Counted from the stretch's first letter, positions 26,241 to 38,508 are shown. The stretch is 64,000 nt of DNA from Hippophae tibetana (GCA_037013495.1 CM072806.1:6750001-6814000), one strand, 5' to 3'. Notes: generated by a model from the letters alone, not told the origin. Program-made: numbers and translations.

Positions 26241-28009
26241 GATCATCAATATACTCTATATACTTAGATATAGCCTCCAAAAAGATGATTGAAGTTCATA
26301 TAGAGAACAACAACGAGTTAAAACTCTAGAGCAATAAGTGTATAGGAATAATATGTCGCCATACTAGAAGAATAACATACAAGTTATTGGGCCCACGTGT
26401 CATTTGGATGGCTACTTATCAACCACCTAGCTACCCAGAGGCATTCACAAGGATCGACTAACTAGCCAACTACCATATGGCCAAAACGTAGCTAGATTTG
26501 GTCTACACCCTCGCTTGATATCGCTTTCAATTTCACCGCAACCACAATCCATCACGTTGTAAGTTTCCCAAAGCCTTCTTGACTTTACACTGCTTAATAA
26601 CACCAAAGTCAATCTTACCTATCAAAGCAATTTGATTTTTGGTTCATCACTTAGTTTCTTGAGGTTCAATTTTGTCAAATTTATTCAAATATTGGGCCGA
26701 TGTTTATCTCCTCATGATCCTATCTAAAGAGAAAACAAATATATGTAAATATTGGCAAGTATTATGTTTATATAGTATCCTAATTTTATTTTAGTTATAT
26801 TTTTTTTATCTTTCTTATTAATTAATATCTTAATAATACGTAAATTAAAAGAGTGTTAATTTAATGTAAAATTCAAATTTAAATTGTGAATTTTGATATG
26901 GACATTACATGGATATTTTTTAAAAAGTATTTACGTTTTAATATTTTAATATTTTAATATTTTCTCCCATATTCTATTTTCTCTCTTCCTTAACTTCTTT
27001 TCTCTCAAACCTCCTATCTACATCTATCTCCCCCCTCTTTCTCTTTCTTTCTCTCTCTTTTCTTTTTCTATTTTTGTATTTTCTCTTTATCTGTCTACTT
27101 TAAGATTAAAACTAGTAAAAGATGTAATCGTTTTTCTTCTAGCTTTTATGGATATTATGATTATTTATGTTTCTATATTATTTATAACTCATTTATTTAA
27201 TTTAAATATTTAAATATTATATAACAATTATTACTTTTAGATTATATTTTCTATTATAATTTTTTTTTATTTTTAGAATTTAATTTCTTCGTAATAGGTC
27301 GACGATAATTTTTACAGACAATCTTTAAAAGAATATAAGAGATTAAAGAAGAGTTAAAATAAGTTAAAATTAAAATTTGCATTTAAGAATTTAAAAATGA
27401 TAAAAAAAATCTATTGCAGGCACAGAAAGAAAATAAAATATCAAAAATACTTTTTATTGAAATCATATATGTTATTCACTTAAAAAATTACACCAAATGG
27501 AAATATTTTTTAAATATGTGTAATTATTAAAGTATCAATTAATAATAAAAGTTAAAAGAACATCAAAAATAAAATTATAATAATACTAAAATAATAAATG
27601 TATTATTTTTATCATTATAAATTTTAGTATTAGCTTCTTTTTTTAATTTCTCAAGTATTAATTTAATTTATCTTAAATTCCAATTTAGGTAACTGCTTAG
27701 TTTATCTTGAATCCCAAATTAGGTGACTGGTGTTACTTTTATTCTTTTTCTCTCGGGAGATTAATGTCTCCTTTATCTGAATGAAAAATAATTAAAAGAA
27801 AGTTAATCACACATAACTTATATATAAACTTATATTCATATTATTTAAATTATTTTAAAACTGAATATTTTTAAAAATTTTAAAATAATTATGATATATA
27901 ATAAGATATAAATATTATAAGTGTAAAATATATAAAAAATTAAATAATATTAATATTTCAAAATAATGATAGGAGATGGATGTTACTCTTTTTATCTAAC
28001 TAATATTTG

Positions 28010-28045
<36 letters not shown>

Positions 28046-28104
28046 CATGGATGGAAATATTCGGAATGAATCAGAAGTAGCACTATACCCTTTGTCATGA
28101 GATT
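26241..28104. other. Intergenic DNA, no gene seen
   Basis: From 26241 to about 26720 the base composition is moderate, and the minus strand has a short stretch resembling coding sequence (near 26540-26630), but no family is recognised. It could be residue of the neighbouring retroelement or of another one. A polypyrimidine tract (CTTTCTCTCTC-like) lies at about 26965-27112. The rest is AT-rich, with a (TA)n run at about 28013-28041. Confidence 0.45.
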
Positions 28105-28592
28105 ACTTAAATAATATTAAATATAATTTAATTAATTAAAATTTAACTTAAATAATTTTAATTAATTAGAGTTTAATTTAAAAGGTATCTAACTAAATAT
28201 TATTAATTTTTTTGTAGTAAAAATATACGAATAATATATAAAAAATGTTATTTTATGGTTATAAATTTTAATAGACATTATAAAGTGTAAATTTCACAAT
28301 CACCATCGAATTTAATCATTTATATAAATCTATTACCAAAATTTTAATACTTAAATAATATTAAATATAATTTAATTAATTAAAATTTAACTTAAATAAT
28401 TTTAATTAATTAGAGTTTAATTTAAAAGGTATCTAATTAAATATTATTAATTTTTTTATAGTAAAAATATACGAATAATATATATATAATGTTATTTTAT
28501 GGTTATAAATTTTAATAGACATTATAAAGTGTAAATTTCACAATCACCATCGAATTTAATCATTTATATAAATCTATTAGCAAAATTTTAAA
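28105..28592. repeat. 244-bp tandem duplication
   Basis: Copy 1 (28105-28348) and copy 2 (28349-28592) both start ACTTAAATAATATTAAATAT and include the same CACAATCACCATCGAATTTA segment. They are nearly identical, with a handful of substitutions, which points to a fairly recent duplication. Confidence 0.9.
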
Positions 28593-28960
28593 GTGTAAAA
28601 AAAGCCACCAAACTTGTATATATAAATTATAACAATTTAACATTAAAAAAATTAAGTGGATGGTTTTTAGTTGCAAGCCCTAATTCTATAGGTATGGGTC
28701 TGGATTAAGGTCGGGGAAACGATTTATGTTAATTTTTACGTAAAAGATTATAGATTACGTAAAATCAAGTAAAAATTGAGTGTTTTAGAGTAATTAGGTA
28801 TTGCACATAATTTATTTCAAGTTAAATCTTGATAATTTTTTAACAGAAATTATAGATTATTATAATTTATATAAGTGGTTAGATTTTGATATTTTTAAAA
28901 TTTAGTAATAATTATATATATATATATAATTTGATAATAGATTGTAATATTTATCCTGTC

Positions 28961-29060
28961 ATAAATATTATTTTTTTCTTAATTTATTATTTTGATACTA
29001 ATACATTTCTATAAATATTATTTTTTTCTTAATTTATTATTTTGATACTAATACATTTCT
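28961..29060. repeat. 50-bp perfect tandem duplication
   Basis: The unit from ATAAATATTATTTTTTTC to ACTAATACATTTCT occurs twice in direct succession (28961-29010 and 29011-29060) with no difference that I can see. Confidence 0.92.
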
Positions 29061-29149
29061 ATGCCCATCCCATTACTTCTATTTAAAAAAAAAGTCATAC
29101 TAAAAGAAGTAATCACTTAGTCGATTGCATTAGCACACTACCCTAAGTT

Positions 29150-29824
29150 AATGTTTGGTTGGAGTAAATAGAAAGGAATCACGATTGATTCTTTCTATTT
29201 TATGTGTTTGGTTAGACGGAATAGAATGTATTATTAAAAGAGAAAAAATTATAATTTCTTCTCTCCTTTTAGGAATCATGATTTTATTCTCATCTAATTT
29301 TTTTCCCAATTTTATCCTCACCTCAAATATAACCGTAAACTCAAATCTCAAATCCTCAAACCCAAATCCCAAAACCCTAAATCCTAAACCTCAAAACCCA
29401 AAACCTCAAACCTCAAATCCTTAAACCCTAAACCTAAAATCCCTAAACCCTAAATTATAAATCATAAAACTCTAAACCCTAAATCTAAAATCCCAAATTC
29501 TAAAACCCTAAACCCTTTTTAGAAAAAAAAAATTTAACCCTAAACCTTAACCCACAAATATAACCTCAAATTCTAAACCTCAAAACCCTAAATCTTAAAT
29601 CCAAAACCTCAAAACCGTAAACCCTATTTAGAAAAATAATAATTTTAATAATATATTTATTTTTAATTAAGTAATAATTATTTAGAAAAATAATTATATC
29701 AATAATCTATTTTGTCTGACGAAAAAATAATAATTAAATAACATTATTTGAACTTTACCGAATGTAGGGGTATTAAGGTAATTTATAATTTTTTTAATTT
29801 CATTCTAGCGGCAAACCAAACATT
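29150..29824. mobile_element. Possible non-autonomous element with internal telomere-like repeats
   Basis: AATGTTTGGTT at 29150-29160 is mirrored by AACCAAACATT at 29814-29824, and both flank a stretch rich in AAACCCTAAA-type motifs. Further TTTGGTT / AACCAAA pairs and GATTCTG-type repeats lie nearby, up to about 29930. This could be a MITE-like element that captured or generated telomere-like sequence. The inverted ends are short, so the call is weak. Confidence 0.35.
29335..29640 (+). repeat. Degenerate interstitial telomere-like repeats (AAACCCTA)
   Basis: Many imperfect copies of AAACCCTAAA, AAACCTCAAA and AAATCCTAAA over about 300 bases. The plant telomere unit is TTTAGGG (AAACCCT). The units are irregular in length and sequence, unlike a clean telomeric insertion. 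Confidence 0.8.
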
Positions 29825-30793
29825 ATAATCCTGATTCTGAGCTTGATTTCAATAGTAAAACCAAACAATATTATTTTATTTTCATTCCGATTTTGATTTT
29901 GATTCTGATTCTATTCTACGAACAAAATTTCATTTAATTGTCGACCACTTCGCACAAGACTTCAATTCCTAGTACTTATATTCAGGGAATATATTATTCA
30001 TAATTTTTAAAATTTAATTTTTATTAATTAAATTAATTTTTATTTTATTAAATATTTTTTAAAAAATATATATTAATTTAAAATATTACATTATCATATA
30101 CTTCAAAAATAATCAATAATTTAGATTGTGTGATCAATAATTTTTTTATTTAAAATATGGTAGTTGAACTTTGTTAGTAAAAAATTATCTAACTTTGTCT
30201 CACAAAATTATATCAAAATGTAATTAAAATTTACTTTTTTAAATTCCCATAAATTAAATTAGACACGATTTTACAGAAGAAAAAAATATACTCCAATTAC
30301 GACACCATCACCGATCATAATATTTTATTGCCTCAGAAACTCAGAATAAGGAGAAGATAAATGCTTTTATTAAATAGACATAAACTACTTTCATGCAAAT
30401 ATTTATCAATTTATGACATCATCAAACGAGTGAAATGCTTAGTTGGAAACAGATTTTTTTTTAATTCAATTGGAAACATATCAAGGGGAAATATATTGCT
30501 GTAAATAATATTCATTAAAAAAAATGTGCAAACTTTAAATTAATAGTTGTATGCAGGATCAGTGCATAATTAGGGGCATTTTAGTCATTTTCAAAAAATA
30601 TTATCCAAATAATTAGCATTAGCACTTATTAGAATAAACTAACCGCGTGAGGGGATCAATAAAATCTTTTAAATTATCTTACAGAGTTACAGCGTCAAAC
30701 AAAGACCAACAACGTTTCAAACCTGCAGTACGCTAATTCAGTTCAAATTAAGAAAACTGGTCCATCTAAACTCCACTTAATATCCTCAACTAT

Positions 30794-30799
30794 CACGTG
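30794..30799. promoter_or_regulatory. G-box (CACGTG), possible ABRE core
   Basis: A perfect CACGTG palindrome in the context TATCACGTGTTTT, about 355 bases upstream of the MAPKKK start codon. G-boxes with an ACGTGT edge are bound by bZIP/bHLH factors, including ABA-response factors. Function here is inferred only from the motif. Confidence 0.4.
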
Positions 30800-31074
30800 T
30801 TTTAAATTTATACATCCCAATTCTAAAATTATTTAATAGAGTGTGGGTTGTTATCGCAACATTTTTTATTATCTTTTTACATCATATTTAATATAAATTT
30901 TAAAAATTAATAAAAATATTTTTTAAAATAATTTAATTAGGTAAAAAATATTAACTAATGATAAAAAATATTTTTATACATTTTTAAATATGAACACAAT
31001 AAAAATTAATGTAAAAATATGATTATCTTTATAAAAAAAAAGGGTAGAATCCTCAAGATTTCAGATTTCCAAAG

Positions 31075-31082
31075 TATAAATA
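31075..31082 (+). promoter_or_regulatory. TATA box of the MAPKKK gene
   Basis: TATAAATA, 71 bases before the start codon. This allows a short leader of about 40-45 bases if transcription begins about 30 bases downstream of the box. Confidence 0.6.
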
Positions 31083-31152
31083 AAGACTCCTACTTTTTTT
31101 CACTTCCTCACCAAGAAAAACAATCTGAGAGAAAAAGTTTATCCTTGCTCTA

Positions 31153-32316
31153 ATGGAGTGGATTCGTGGAAGAGAAATCGGTAGTGGAAGCTTTGCAACT
31201 ATCTGTTTAGCCACGCCCAGAAAAGCTTCTTCTGAATTTCCTTCGATTATGGCCGTGAAATCTTCGGATAAGTTTGGATACAAGACGTTGTTAAACGAGA
31301 GAGAAGTTCTTAACGAACTTGGAACTTGCCCAGAAATCATACGCTGTTTTGGCTATGATTCTAGTGTTGAAAAGGGCGAGGAATTGCATAATCTTTTATT
31401 AGAGTATGCTACTGGTGGTAGTTTGGGTGATCAGCTCAAGAAAAACAGTGGTCGGTTGCTGGAATCCGATACTCGACGGTACACAAAGACGTTGATCAGA
31501 GGACTTTCTCATATTCACGCAAAAGGGTTTGTTCACTGCGATTTAAAGCTTCAGAATATACTCGTGTTTGACAATGGCGTTGTTAAAATTGCGGACTTTG
31601 GATTGGCCAAGAAAACAGGGGTGACAGAAACAGAGCATAAATTAGACTTCAGAGGAACTCCTCTATATATGTCTCCAGAATCAGTGAACGACAATGAACA
31701 TGAAGCTCCTTCAGATATTTGGGCTCTTGGGTGTGCAGTGGTTGAGATGATGACTGGTAAACCTGCATGGAATCACAATCCGGAATCTCATGTCTTTGCG
31801 CTGTTGATGCGAATTGGGGTTGGGGATGAATTGCCGCAAATTCCAGAGGACTTGTCTAAGGAAGGAAAAGATTTTCTGGGAAAGTGCTTCGTAAAAGATC
31901 CCAGAAAAAGATGGACCGCTGAGATGCTTTTGAATCATCCATTTGTTGCCGATGAGAAATTTCAAATTCAGAAAACAGAGGATTTATCGACTTCACCAAG
32001 ATGTCCTTTGGATTTTTCAGACTTGGTTTCGATGCAATCAGTAGTAGAGAGTCCAGAGACTTTTGATTTCGCGCCAGGATTTTCATTAGATTTTGATAAT
32101 TTACAAGAAATCGAAATGGGGAGTGAAAAGCTCCGGCAGCTAGTGACAGATCAAATGCCCATTTGGACGGTTTCTGACAGTTGGGTCACAATCAGGGGAT
32201 CAGAATTTGGTACTTCTGAAGCAGAGTATGAGTATATATATCAAGAAAAGATGGGGAAGTTTCTCAATGATTCAAATCAATTCAACGGTTCTGATTCATT
32301 GGGTAAATTTAGATGA
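31153..32316 (+). CDS. MEKK-type MAP kinase kinase kinase (MAPKKK17/18/20-like), single exon
   Basis: 387 aa Ser/Thr kinase. The N-terminus MEWIRGREIGSGSFA is typical of the short intronless plant MEKK-like MAPKKKs. The glycine loop is at about residues 10-15, the ATP-binding lysine is K36, the catalytic loop is HCDLKLQN (128-135, with D130, K132 and N135), DFG is at 148-150, and the activation-segment end GTPLYMSPE is at 168-176. The HRD arginine is a cysteine (HCD), which I believe is normal in this clade. The kinase domain ends near residue 265 and is followed by a Ser/Glu-rich tail with no recognised domain. Members of this clade (Arabidopsis MAPKKK17/18) act upstream of MKK3 in ABA signalling; that role is inferred from the family. 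The catalytic residues are intact, so it should be active. Confidence 0.93.
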   Translation: MEWIRGREIGSGSFATICLATPRKASSEFPSIMAVKSSDKFGYKTLLNEREVLNELGTCPEIIRCFGYDSSVEKGEELHNLLLEYATGGSLGDQLKKNSGRLLESDTRRYTKTLIRGLSHIHAKGFVHCDLKLQNILVFDNGVVKIADFGLAKKTGVTETEHKLDFRGTPLYMSPESVNDNEHEAPSDIWALGCAVVEMMTGKPAWNHNPESHVFALLMRIGVGDELPQIPEDLSKEGKDFLGKCFVKDPRKRWTAEMLLNHPFVADEKFQIQKTEDLSTSPRCPLDFSDLVSMQSVVESPETFDFAPGFSLDFDNLQEIEMGSEKLRQLVTDQMPIWTVSDSWVTIRGSEFGTSEAEYEYIYQEKMGKFLNDSNQFNGSDSLGKFR

Positions 32317-34024
32317 TATTTTGTTCCTTTGTCAAAATAGGTTCGAGAAACAGACATATTTTTTTAGTAGTCTGCCAACATTTGATTTTATTTTGTAACT
32401 ATTTTGATTGGAACTTTTTGGGTGATATTGAGTTGTACACTTGAACATACAACAATTTCTGTTCTTTCTTTTTTTATTTGATAAACGGTTACCTTTTGAT
32501 TCAAATTCAATGAAAATAAGGAAGTACTTAGCTTTTAATTTTATTTTATTAGTTCAGTCTTTTTTTCTGTTTGAAAAATATAAGGATTAGTTCAAAATCC
32601 ATTTTTAAAAGACTTGTATCATGGTGTGCTAACAATCACATATTGACCTAAACATTATTTTAATTATTATAATTTTTTTAAAATTTTTCGGGGTTGGAGA
32701 TTTGAAAAGGTAAACTACTCAATCTTTCAAGTTTGAACATGGTTGATTTTATCTATTAATTGAACTTTTTTCTATTCTGGTTTGGGTTCTTCTTCTTCCC
32801 TTTTTTTTTATCATTTTTTAATACCACATTATATATATATATAATTGGGTTCATCACAATTAAAGATTGTATACTGTTGAACCCACAAGTCATAAAATAA
32901 TTCTTCTAAAATAATTAGATTATTTGTAACACAAAATGTTAAATAAATAAAGATAATCCCCTTGACAAAAGAAAAACATATTTTACCTTAACTTTCAGAT
33001 GATTTAATACAATTATAAATTCATTATTGAGAATATTAGTTTTAATCTTAATATAATTACTAATTGATAGATGATTGCAGTGTTTATGAACGTTGATAAC
33101 ATTTATTAGCAAAAGTGTTTCTAGATAGTTATCAAATCTTTCAATCAAATAAATTTGAAAAAAGTCTGAATTTTATATATCATAATCCATATATATTTTT
33201 TAAAATAATAATACTTAATATTATATTCATTCATTAATTAACACATATTTACAATATTTAGAATTACTTTTAGTGCTAAAGTTTATTGTTTCATATAAAT
33301 AAAACACATCCCTTATAAATTCAATTATGCACAAATTTATAAGCTTTTAATTTATATTTTATTTTAAATATTTTGTGATTATATAGCAACTTTTTCTTAA
33401 AATTTCTAGTTAGTTATATCAAATTTTCACATGTGTGGTCATACTCTCTATTATACATTTGCATTTTTAGAAAGAAAAATCCGCGAGAACATTCGAATTG
33501 GGGTGATTCTCTATCGGCTCTTCTTCGAACCTCCCAGATACACAATCTCTCTTCTACTAGAATATGATTATCTCTTTGGATGCATATTATGATATTATAG
33601 AATAATGTTATGCTAAAGGAGTTGGACGCTCGCGTATTGAGATCATATTTGCACTAATGAATATGATATTTATATTTGTAAAATAATTAATAATAAATTA
33701 TAATTCAATCATATTTTTCTCTTACTATTTGTAATATATTGACGCATGTTATGCTAAGTATAACTTATATATGTCACTCCAAAGAAAAGAAAAATCATAA
33801 ACTACGCTCATCTATTTCCATTGTTCTATGATAAGTATTATACACTTATTTCATTTTGACGCAAAATTGATATTTCCTTATCTAATAAAAATTTTAAGGT
33901 ACGAATCGTATATGTTAAAATCAGTACTTTTTAGGTTGGTTATTTTATAATAATTCTACTTTTTTCTCATGTTGAAATTATTATTTGATTAAAAAATAAT
34001 TGAATATTTAGAGTTTTAAAATTT
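32317..34024. other. Intergenic DNA between the MAPKKK and a copia element
   Basis: Holds the MAPKKK 3' flank and AT-rich DNA. A less AT-rich, apparently single-copy block lies at 33470-33640 with no open frame. No gene is supported. Confidence 0.55.
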
Positions 34025-34029
34025 AATTG

Positions 34030-34243
34030 TGTCAAAATATTGTATTTCTCTGAATATTTCATATTATTTCTGTTCTAATGTTTTCTGTACAAATGTATTC
34101 TATTTGTATACAAAAAGAACAAACGAAAAGTAAACAAATTATAAGAATAATAATTTCCATTATTATTCTTGTCTGCTGATTATCTGCCATAATTCCTGGA
34201 TTGATGTTTCCTTGTTTTCTGCCATATTACTCACATGCCAACA
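34030..34243 (-). repeat. 3' LTR of the young copia element
   Basis: 214 bp. It matches the LTR at 39485-39677 base for base apart from an extra 21-base segment (near 34095-34116) that looks like a short TGTA..TGTATACAAA duplication. It is adjoined by the AATTG target duplication. Confidence 0.95.
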
Positions 34244-34250
34244 CTCCTCC

Positions 34251-37200
34251 TCAAGTTGGTGCATATATGTCTCTTATGCCCAACTTGTCAAGTGAGTTGT
34301 AGAAGTTCCTTGCAGACACAGATTTTGTGAGTATATCAGCCAATTGATCTTCTGATTTAACAAATGGAAGCTTAATAATCTTTTCTTCAAGATTCTGTTT
34401 GATGAAGTTCCGATCCACTTCAACGTGCTTCGTGCGATCATGTTGAACTGGATTGTGAGAGATGGCAATGGCTGCTTTGTTATCACAAAATAAGTTCATT
34501 TCAGAGTTAGGAGCAACACCAATCTCAGTTAGAAGTTTTTTCAACCAAAGGAGCTCACATATTCCTTTGACCATTCCTCGAAATTCAGCTTCAGCACTGG
34601 ATAAGGCAACTACATTTTGCTTCTTGCTCCTCCATGTAACAAGGTTGCCCCCCACAAAAGTAAAGTACCCAGCAGTAGATTTCCTATCCTTCATATTCCC
34701 TGCCCAGTCTGAATCTGTATATCCAAGGACTTCCAATTGACCATTCTTTGAAAACATAAGTCCTTTCCCAGGGGAGGATTTTAAGTAACGAAGTATACGC
34801 ATGACCGCATCCATATGGTCTTCACTTGGGCAGTGCATGAATTGACTCACGACACTCACCGCATAAGCAATATCAGGTCGAGTATGAGATAAATATATGA
34901 GTTTACCTACTAACCGTTGATATCTCTGTTTATCTGCTGGTACTTGGTCCACATATTCTCCGAGTTTATGATTTTGAACCATTGGAATATCGACAGGTTT
35001 ACAATCTAGTAATCCTGCCTCAGCTAGTAGGTCCAGAGTATATTTCCTTTGGGAAAGACATATGCCTTGTTTTGATCTTGTTACCTCAATACCTAAGAAG
35101 TATTTGAGCCCTCCCAAGTTCTTCATTTCAAACTCATTTGACAATTGTTCTTGAAGCTTAGAGATTTCTTCTTTATCATCCCCTGTAATGATCATGTCGT
35201 CTACATAGACTATAAGGGCTGTTATCTTCCCTGATCGATGTTTTAGGAAAAGAGTATGATCAGAGTTGCTTTGTTGGAACCCATATTTCTTCATTGCTGA
35301 ACTCAACCTACCAAACCACGCTCGAGGTGATTGTTTTAGTCCATACAATGCTCGTTGTAATCTACATGCAGTTTCTTTTCCTGATGTAACAGTATATCCT
35401 GGTGGGATATCCATGTAAATCTCTTCTTCAAGGTCACCATGAAGGAAGGCATTCTTCACGTCAAGTTGGTGCAATGGCCAATCTAAATTTGCTGCAAGAG
35501 ATAACAAAACTCTCACAGTTTTTAGTTTAGCCACAGGTGAGAAGGTTTCTTGATAATCTATCCCATGTTTCTGTGTATATCCTTTTGCTACAAGCCTCGC
35601 CTTGTATCGATCAACTAACCCATCTGCTTTATACTTAATGGAGAAAATCCACTTGCATCCTACCATCTTCCTCCCTTGAGGCAACTCACTTAACACCCAT
35701 GTGTTATTCTTCTGTAATGCCTCAAATTCCTCTTTTATAGCTTGAGCCCATTTTGGATCAGATAAGGCTTCTTCAATGCTACTCGGAATTTGACACGAGG
35801 AGAGTGTTTGTGCAAATGCCCTGATAGGTTCTGATAACCTTTGAGTAGATACATAATTTGCTATTGGATACTTGGGTTGTCGTTCTTCTCTTTCTGGAGA
35901 GTATCGATTTGGAGGTTTACCTCGATTGTGTCTGAAAGGTAAAACATAACCAACAGATGTATCTATAGCATTAGTTTGTAAAGGTGTGATAGGATAGCTT
36001 ACCTCAGGAGTGTTCTCAGCAGGAGGATCATTGGGTACTAGAGAATGGAGGGGTACATCAACCACTTCATCTTCGGGAGATTCAATTACTACTTCAGCTT
36101 CAGTTCTTGGAAGTTCAAGCTCGGGTCTAGATACTGGCTCCTCCATATTATTGACACGATCCGAGTATGTTGGACTAGTGTCTAATATTTCAACATCAAG
36201 CCAATTTCGTTCTTCACCATAACTCTCCTCCTGAAGAGTGTAATTGGATACCGGTGATGGGAAAAACCATTCTGATTCGAGGAACGTGACATCCATGGTA
36301 GTATAGATTCTTTTATTAATTGGATCATAACATCTGTAACCCTTTTTTTGTACACCATACCCCAAGAATACACATCGGACAGCACATGGATCCAACTTAG
36401 TTCGTTGATTTTTATGGAGGTGGACAAAAGCAACACATCCAAAAATTCGGGGCGGAAGCATCAAAATAGTAGGCAAGGGAAGATGATCAGATAACACCTT
36501 TAATGGAGTTTGAAATTGTAAGGTTTTTGTGGGCATACGATTCAGTAGATACACAGCTGTAGTAATAGCATCACTCCAGTATTTATTAGGCATATGTGCA
36601 CCGATTAGTAAGGCCCGAGCCGTTTCTAAAATATGCCGATTCTTCCTTTCCGCAGTCCCATTTTGTTGTGGGGTTTGTGAACACGAGGTTTCATGGAGAA
36701 TACCATGGTTGTCCAAGTATGTCCGGAATTGTTGATTAACATACTCCCCTCCATTATCAGACCTAAGTATCTTAATTTTTTCAGAAAATTGTGTCTGAAT
36801 CATGGTGTGAAACAGGTGAAATGTAGCAAATACTTCATCTTTATGTTTGAGAAGGTAAAGCCATGTCATTCGTGTACAATCATCAACAAAAATAACAAAC
36901 CAACGATGACCCGATGACGTAATAACCGGGGAAGGTCCCCAAACATCAGAATGTACCAAAGCAAAAGGAGTCATACTTTTATTCATGCTCATAGGATAAG
37001 ATGCCCTATGACTTTTTGCTAGGATACATGTATCACATTTGAAATCTGAATGTGTGATATTTGAAAATAAACTGGGGAGTAGGTGCTTTAAATACCCGAA
37101 TGATGGATGCCCAAATCTACGATGACATAGCCAAATCTGTCGTTCCTTGTTACCAATAGTATGTTGTATGTGATTAGCTCTTCCTGAACTGAGGTCATCC

Positions 37201-38508
37201 ACATAATATAGCCCTCCTCTCCTAGTACCACGCCCAATGATCTCCTTGGTGAGAATATCCTGTAGAAGGCAAAAAGTAGAATACATCAATACTACACAGT
37301 TAAGGTCTGAAGTGACCTGACTTACAGACATTAATCGGTTTGACAGAGAGGGTACAAGCAAAGTATTAGATAATGATAATGAAGGAGATAAGGTCACTGT
37401 TCCAGCTCCTGTAACTGGATAAGTGACCCCATTTGCATTGGCAACACGGCTCCGTCTTGGCTGGGTTGTATTGGAGAGATCGTTTGGGTCAAATGTCATA
37501 TGATCTGTAGCTCCAGAGTCCAGAATCCAATCCTCTTTATCACTACGAGTAGAGATGTGAAATGCTTTACTTGAAATACCTGGATCCTGGGAAGATTCGG
37601 CCTGAGAAGTAAGGGATAGTGAGGCATTATTGGTAGCCACAGCAGCTCGCCCAGTGGTGTCCCGTTTCTTCCGTGCTTGAAGATCATTCCACCATTCTGG
37701 ATACCCATGGAGTTTGAAGCAGTTTTCACGGGTGTGTTTGGAGTTTCCGCAATGGCCACATTTCATGTCAAGAGATGGTGGATTTCCCGAGGATTTCTTG
37801 CTACCCAAAGAGGTTCCTGTTTTTGGTGGCATCATATTATGATGTCCCTTGACCCCTTTAAAAGCCATAACTGCTCCGGGTGTTGTATCTATACCCGTGA
37901 TCATCACGGTCTGCCGGACTTCTTCCCTACGTATGAATCCATAGGCTTGTTCCACCGTAGGGAATGGTTTGATTTGAAGCACATCACTTCGAGTTTTGTC
38001 GAGTCTATCATCAAGTCCATCAAGGAAGGTATACACTCGATCTTCCTGTACGATGGAGTTGTATTTTTGTATGTCATTTGCACACTCCATTGGATTAGGA
38101 CGACGGAAATCAATTTCTCGCCACAACCCTTGAAGGTCATTGTAGTATTTTTCAATGGATCCACCCGCCTGCTTCATACGAGTAACTCGACGGCGAAGAT
38201 CATATACTTGAGACGTGTCTGTCCCATCATAGAAGGTGGTAGCAGCAGAATCCCAAACTTGTTTCGCAGTTGGGAATCGAATAAAATTTGCATTAATATC
38301 CCAGTTTGTCTTTGCCAGAGATATACATCTCCACCACCTGGGACCATAAAGCATAGTTGGATCCTCCCAACTTGATACTAATGGGGGCAGTCGACGCTTC
38401 AGTTAGCGGAGGTTGTGGGACGGTCTGAGCTCTGGTTAGAACTTCCGTCATTTTCGTCGTTAAATCTTCCAATATGAAATTGGTGGTTAAATCTCTAGAT
38501 TCTGCCAT
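34251..38508 (-). CDS. gag-pol region of the young copia element
   Basis: Retrotransposon polyprotein region, running from 38508 down to 34251. Domains in copia order: a gag domain with a CX2CX4HX4C zinc knuckle (CGHCGNSKHTRENC), an aspartic protease with DSGATDHM, an integrase with an HHCC-like segment and a catalytic core (HSDVWGPSP onward), a reverse transcriptase with YVDDMIITGD, and an RNase H with SSAEAE and KHVEVDRNF. The protease-integrase-RT order places it in Ty1/copia. The main open frame is 1367 codons. It looks nearly whole. Confidence 0.93.

Larger units (their letters stand above)
29825..31152. other. Intergenic DNA and promoter region of the MAPKKK gene
   Basis: AT-rich with no gene. 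The last about 400 bases should be the promoter and leader of the kinase gene that follows; specific motifs are listed separately. Confidence 0.5.

Noticed and set aside
29335-29640. True telomeric insertion or chromosome end
   Set aside because: The units are irregular and diverged and unique sequence lies on both sides; called telomere-like only.
37677-38375. 232-codon open frame on the plus strand
   Set aside because: Antisense shadow of the copia gag region, whose minus-strand frame has clear gag motifs.
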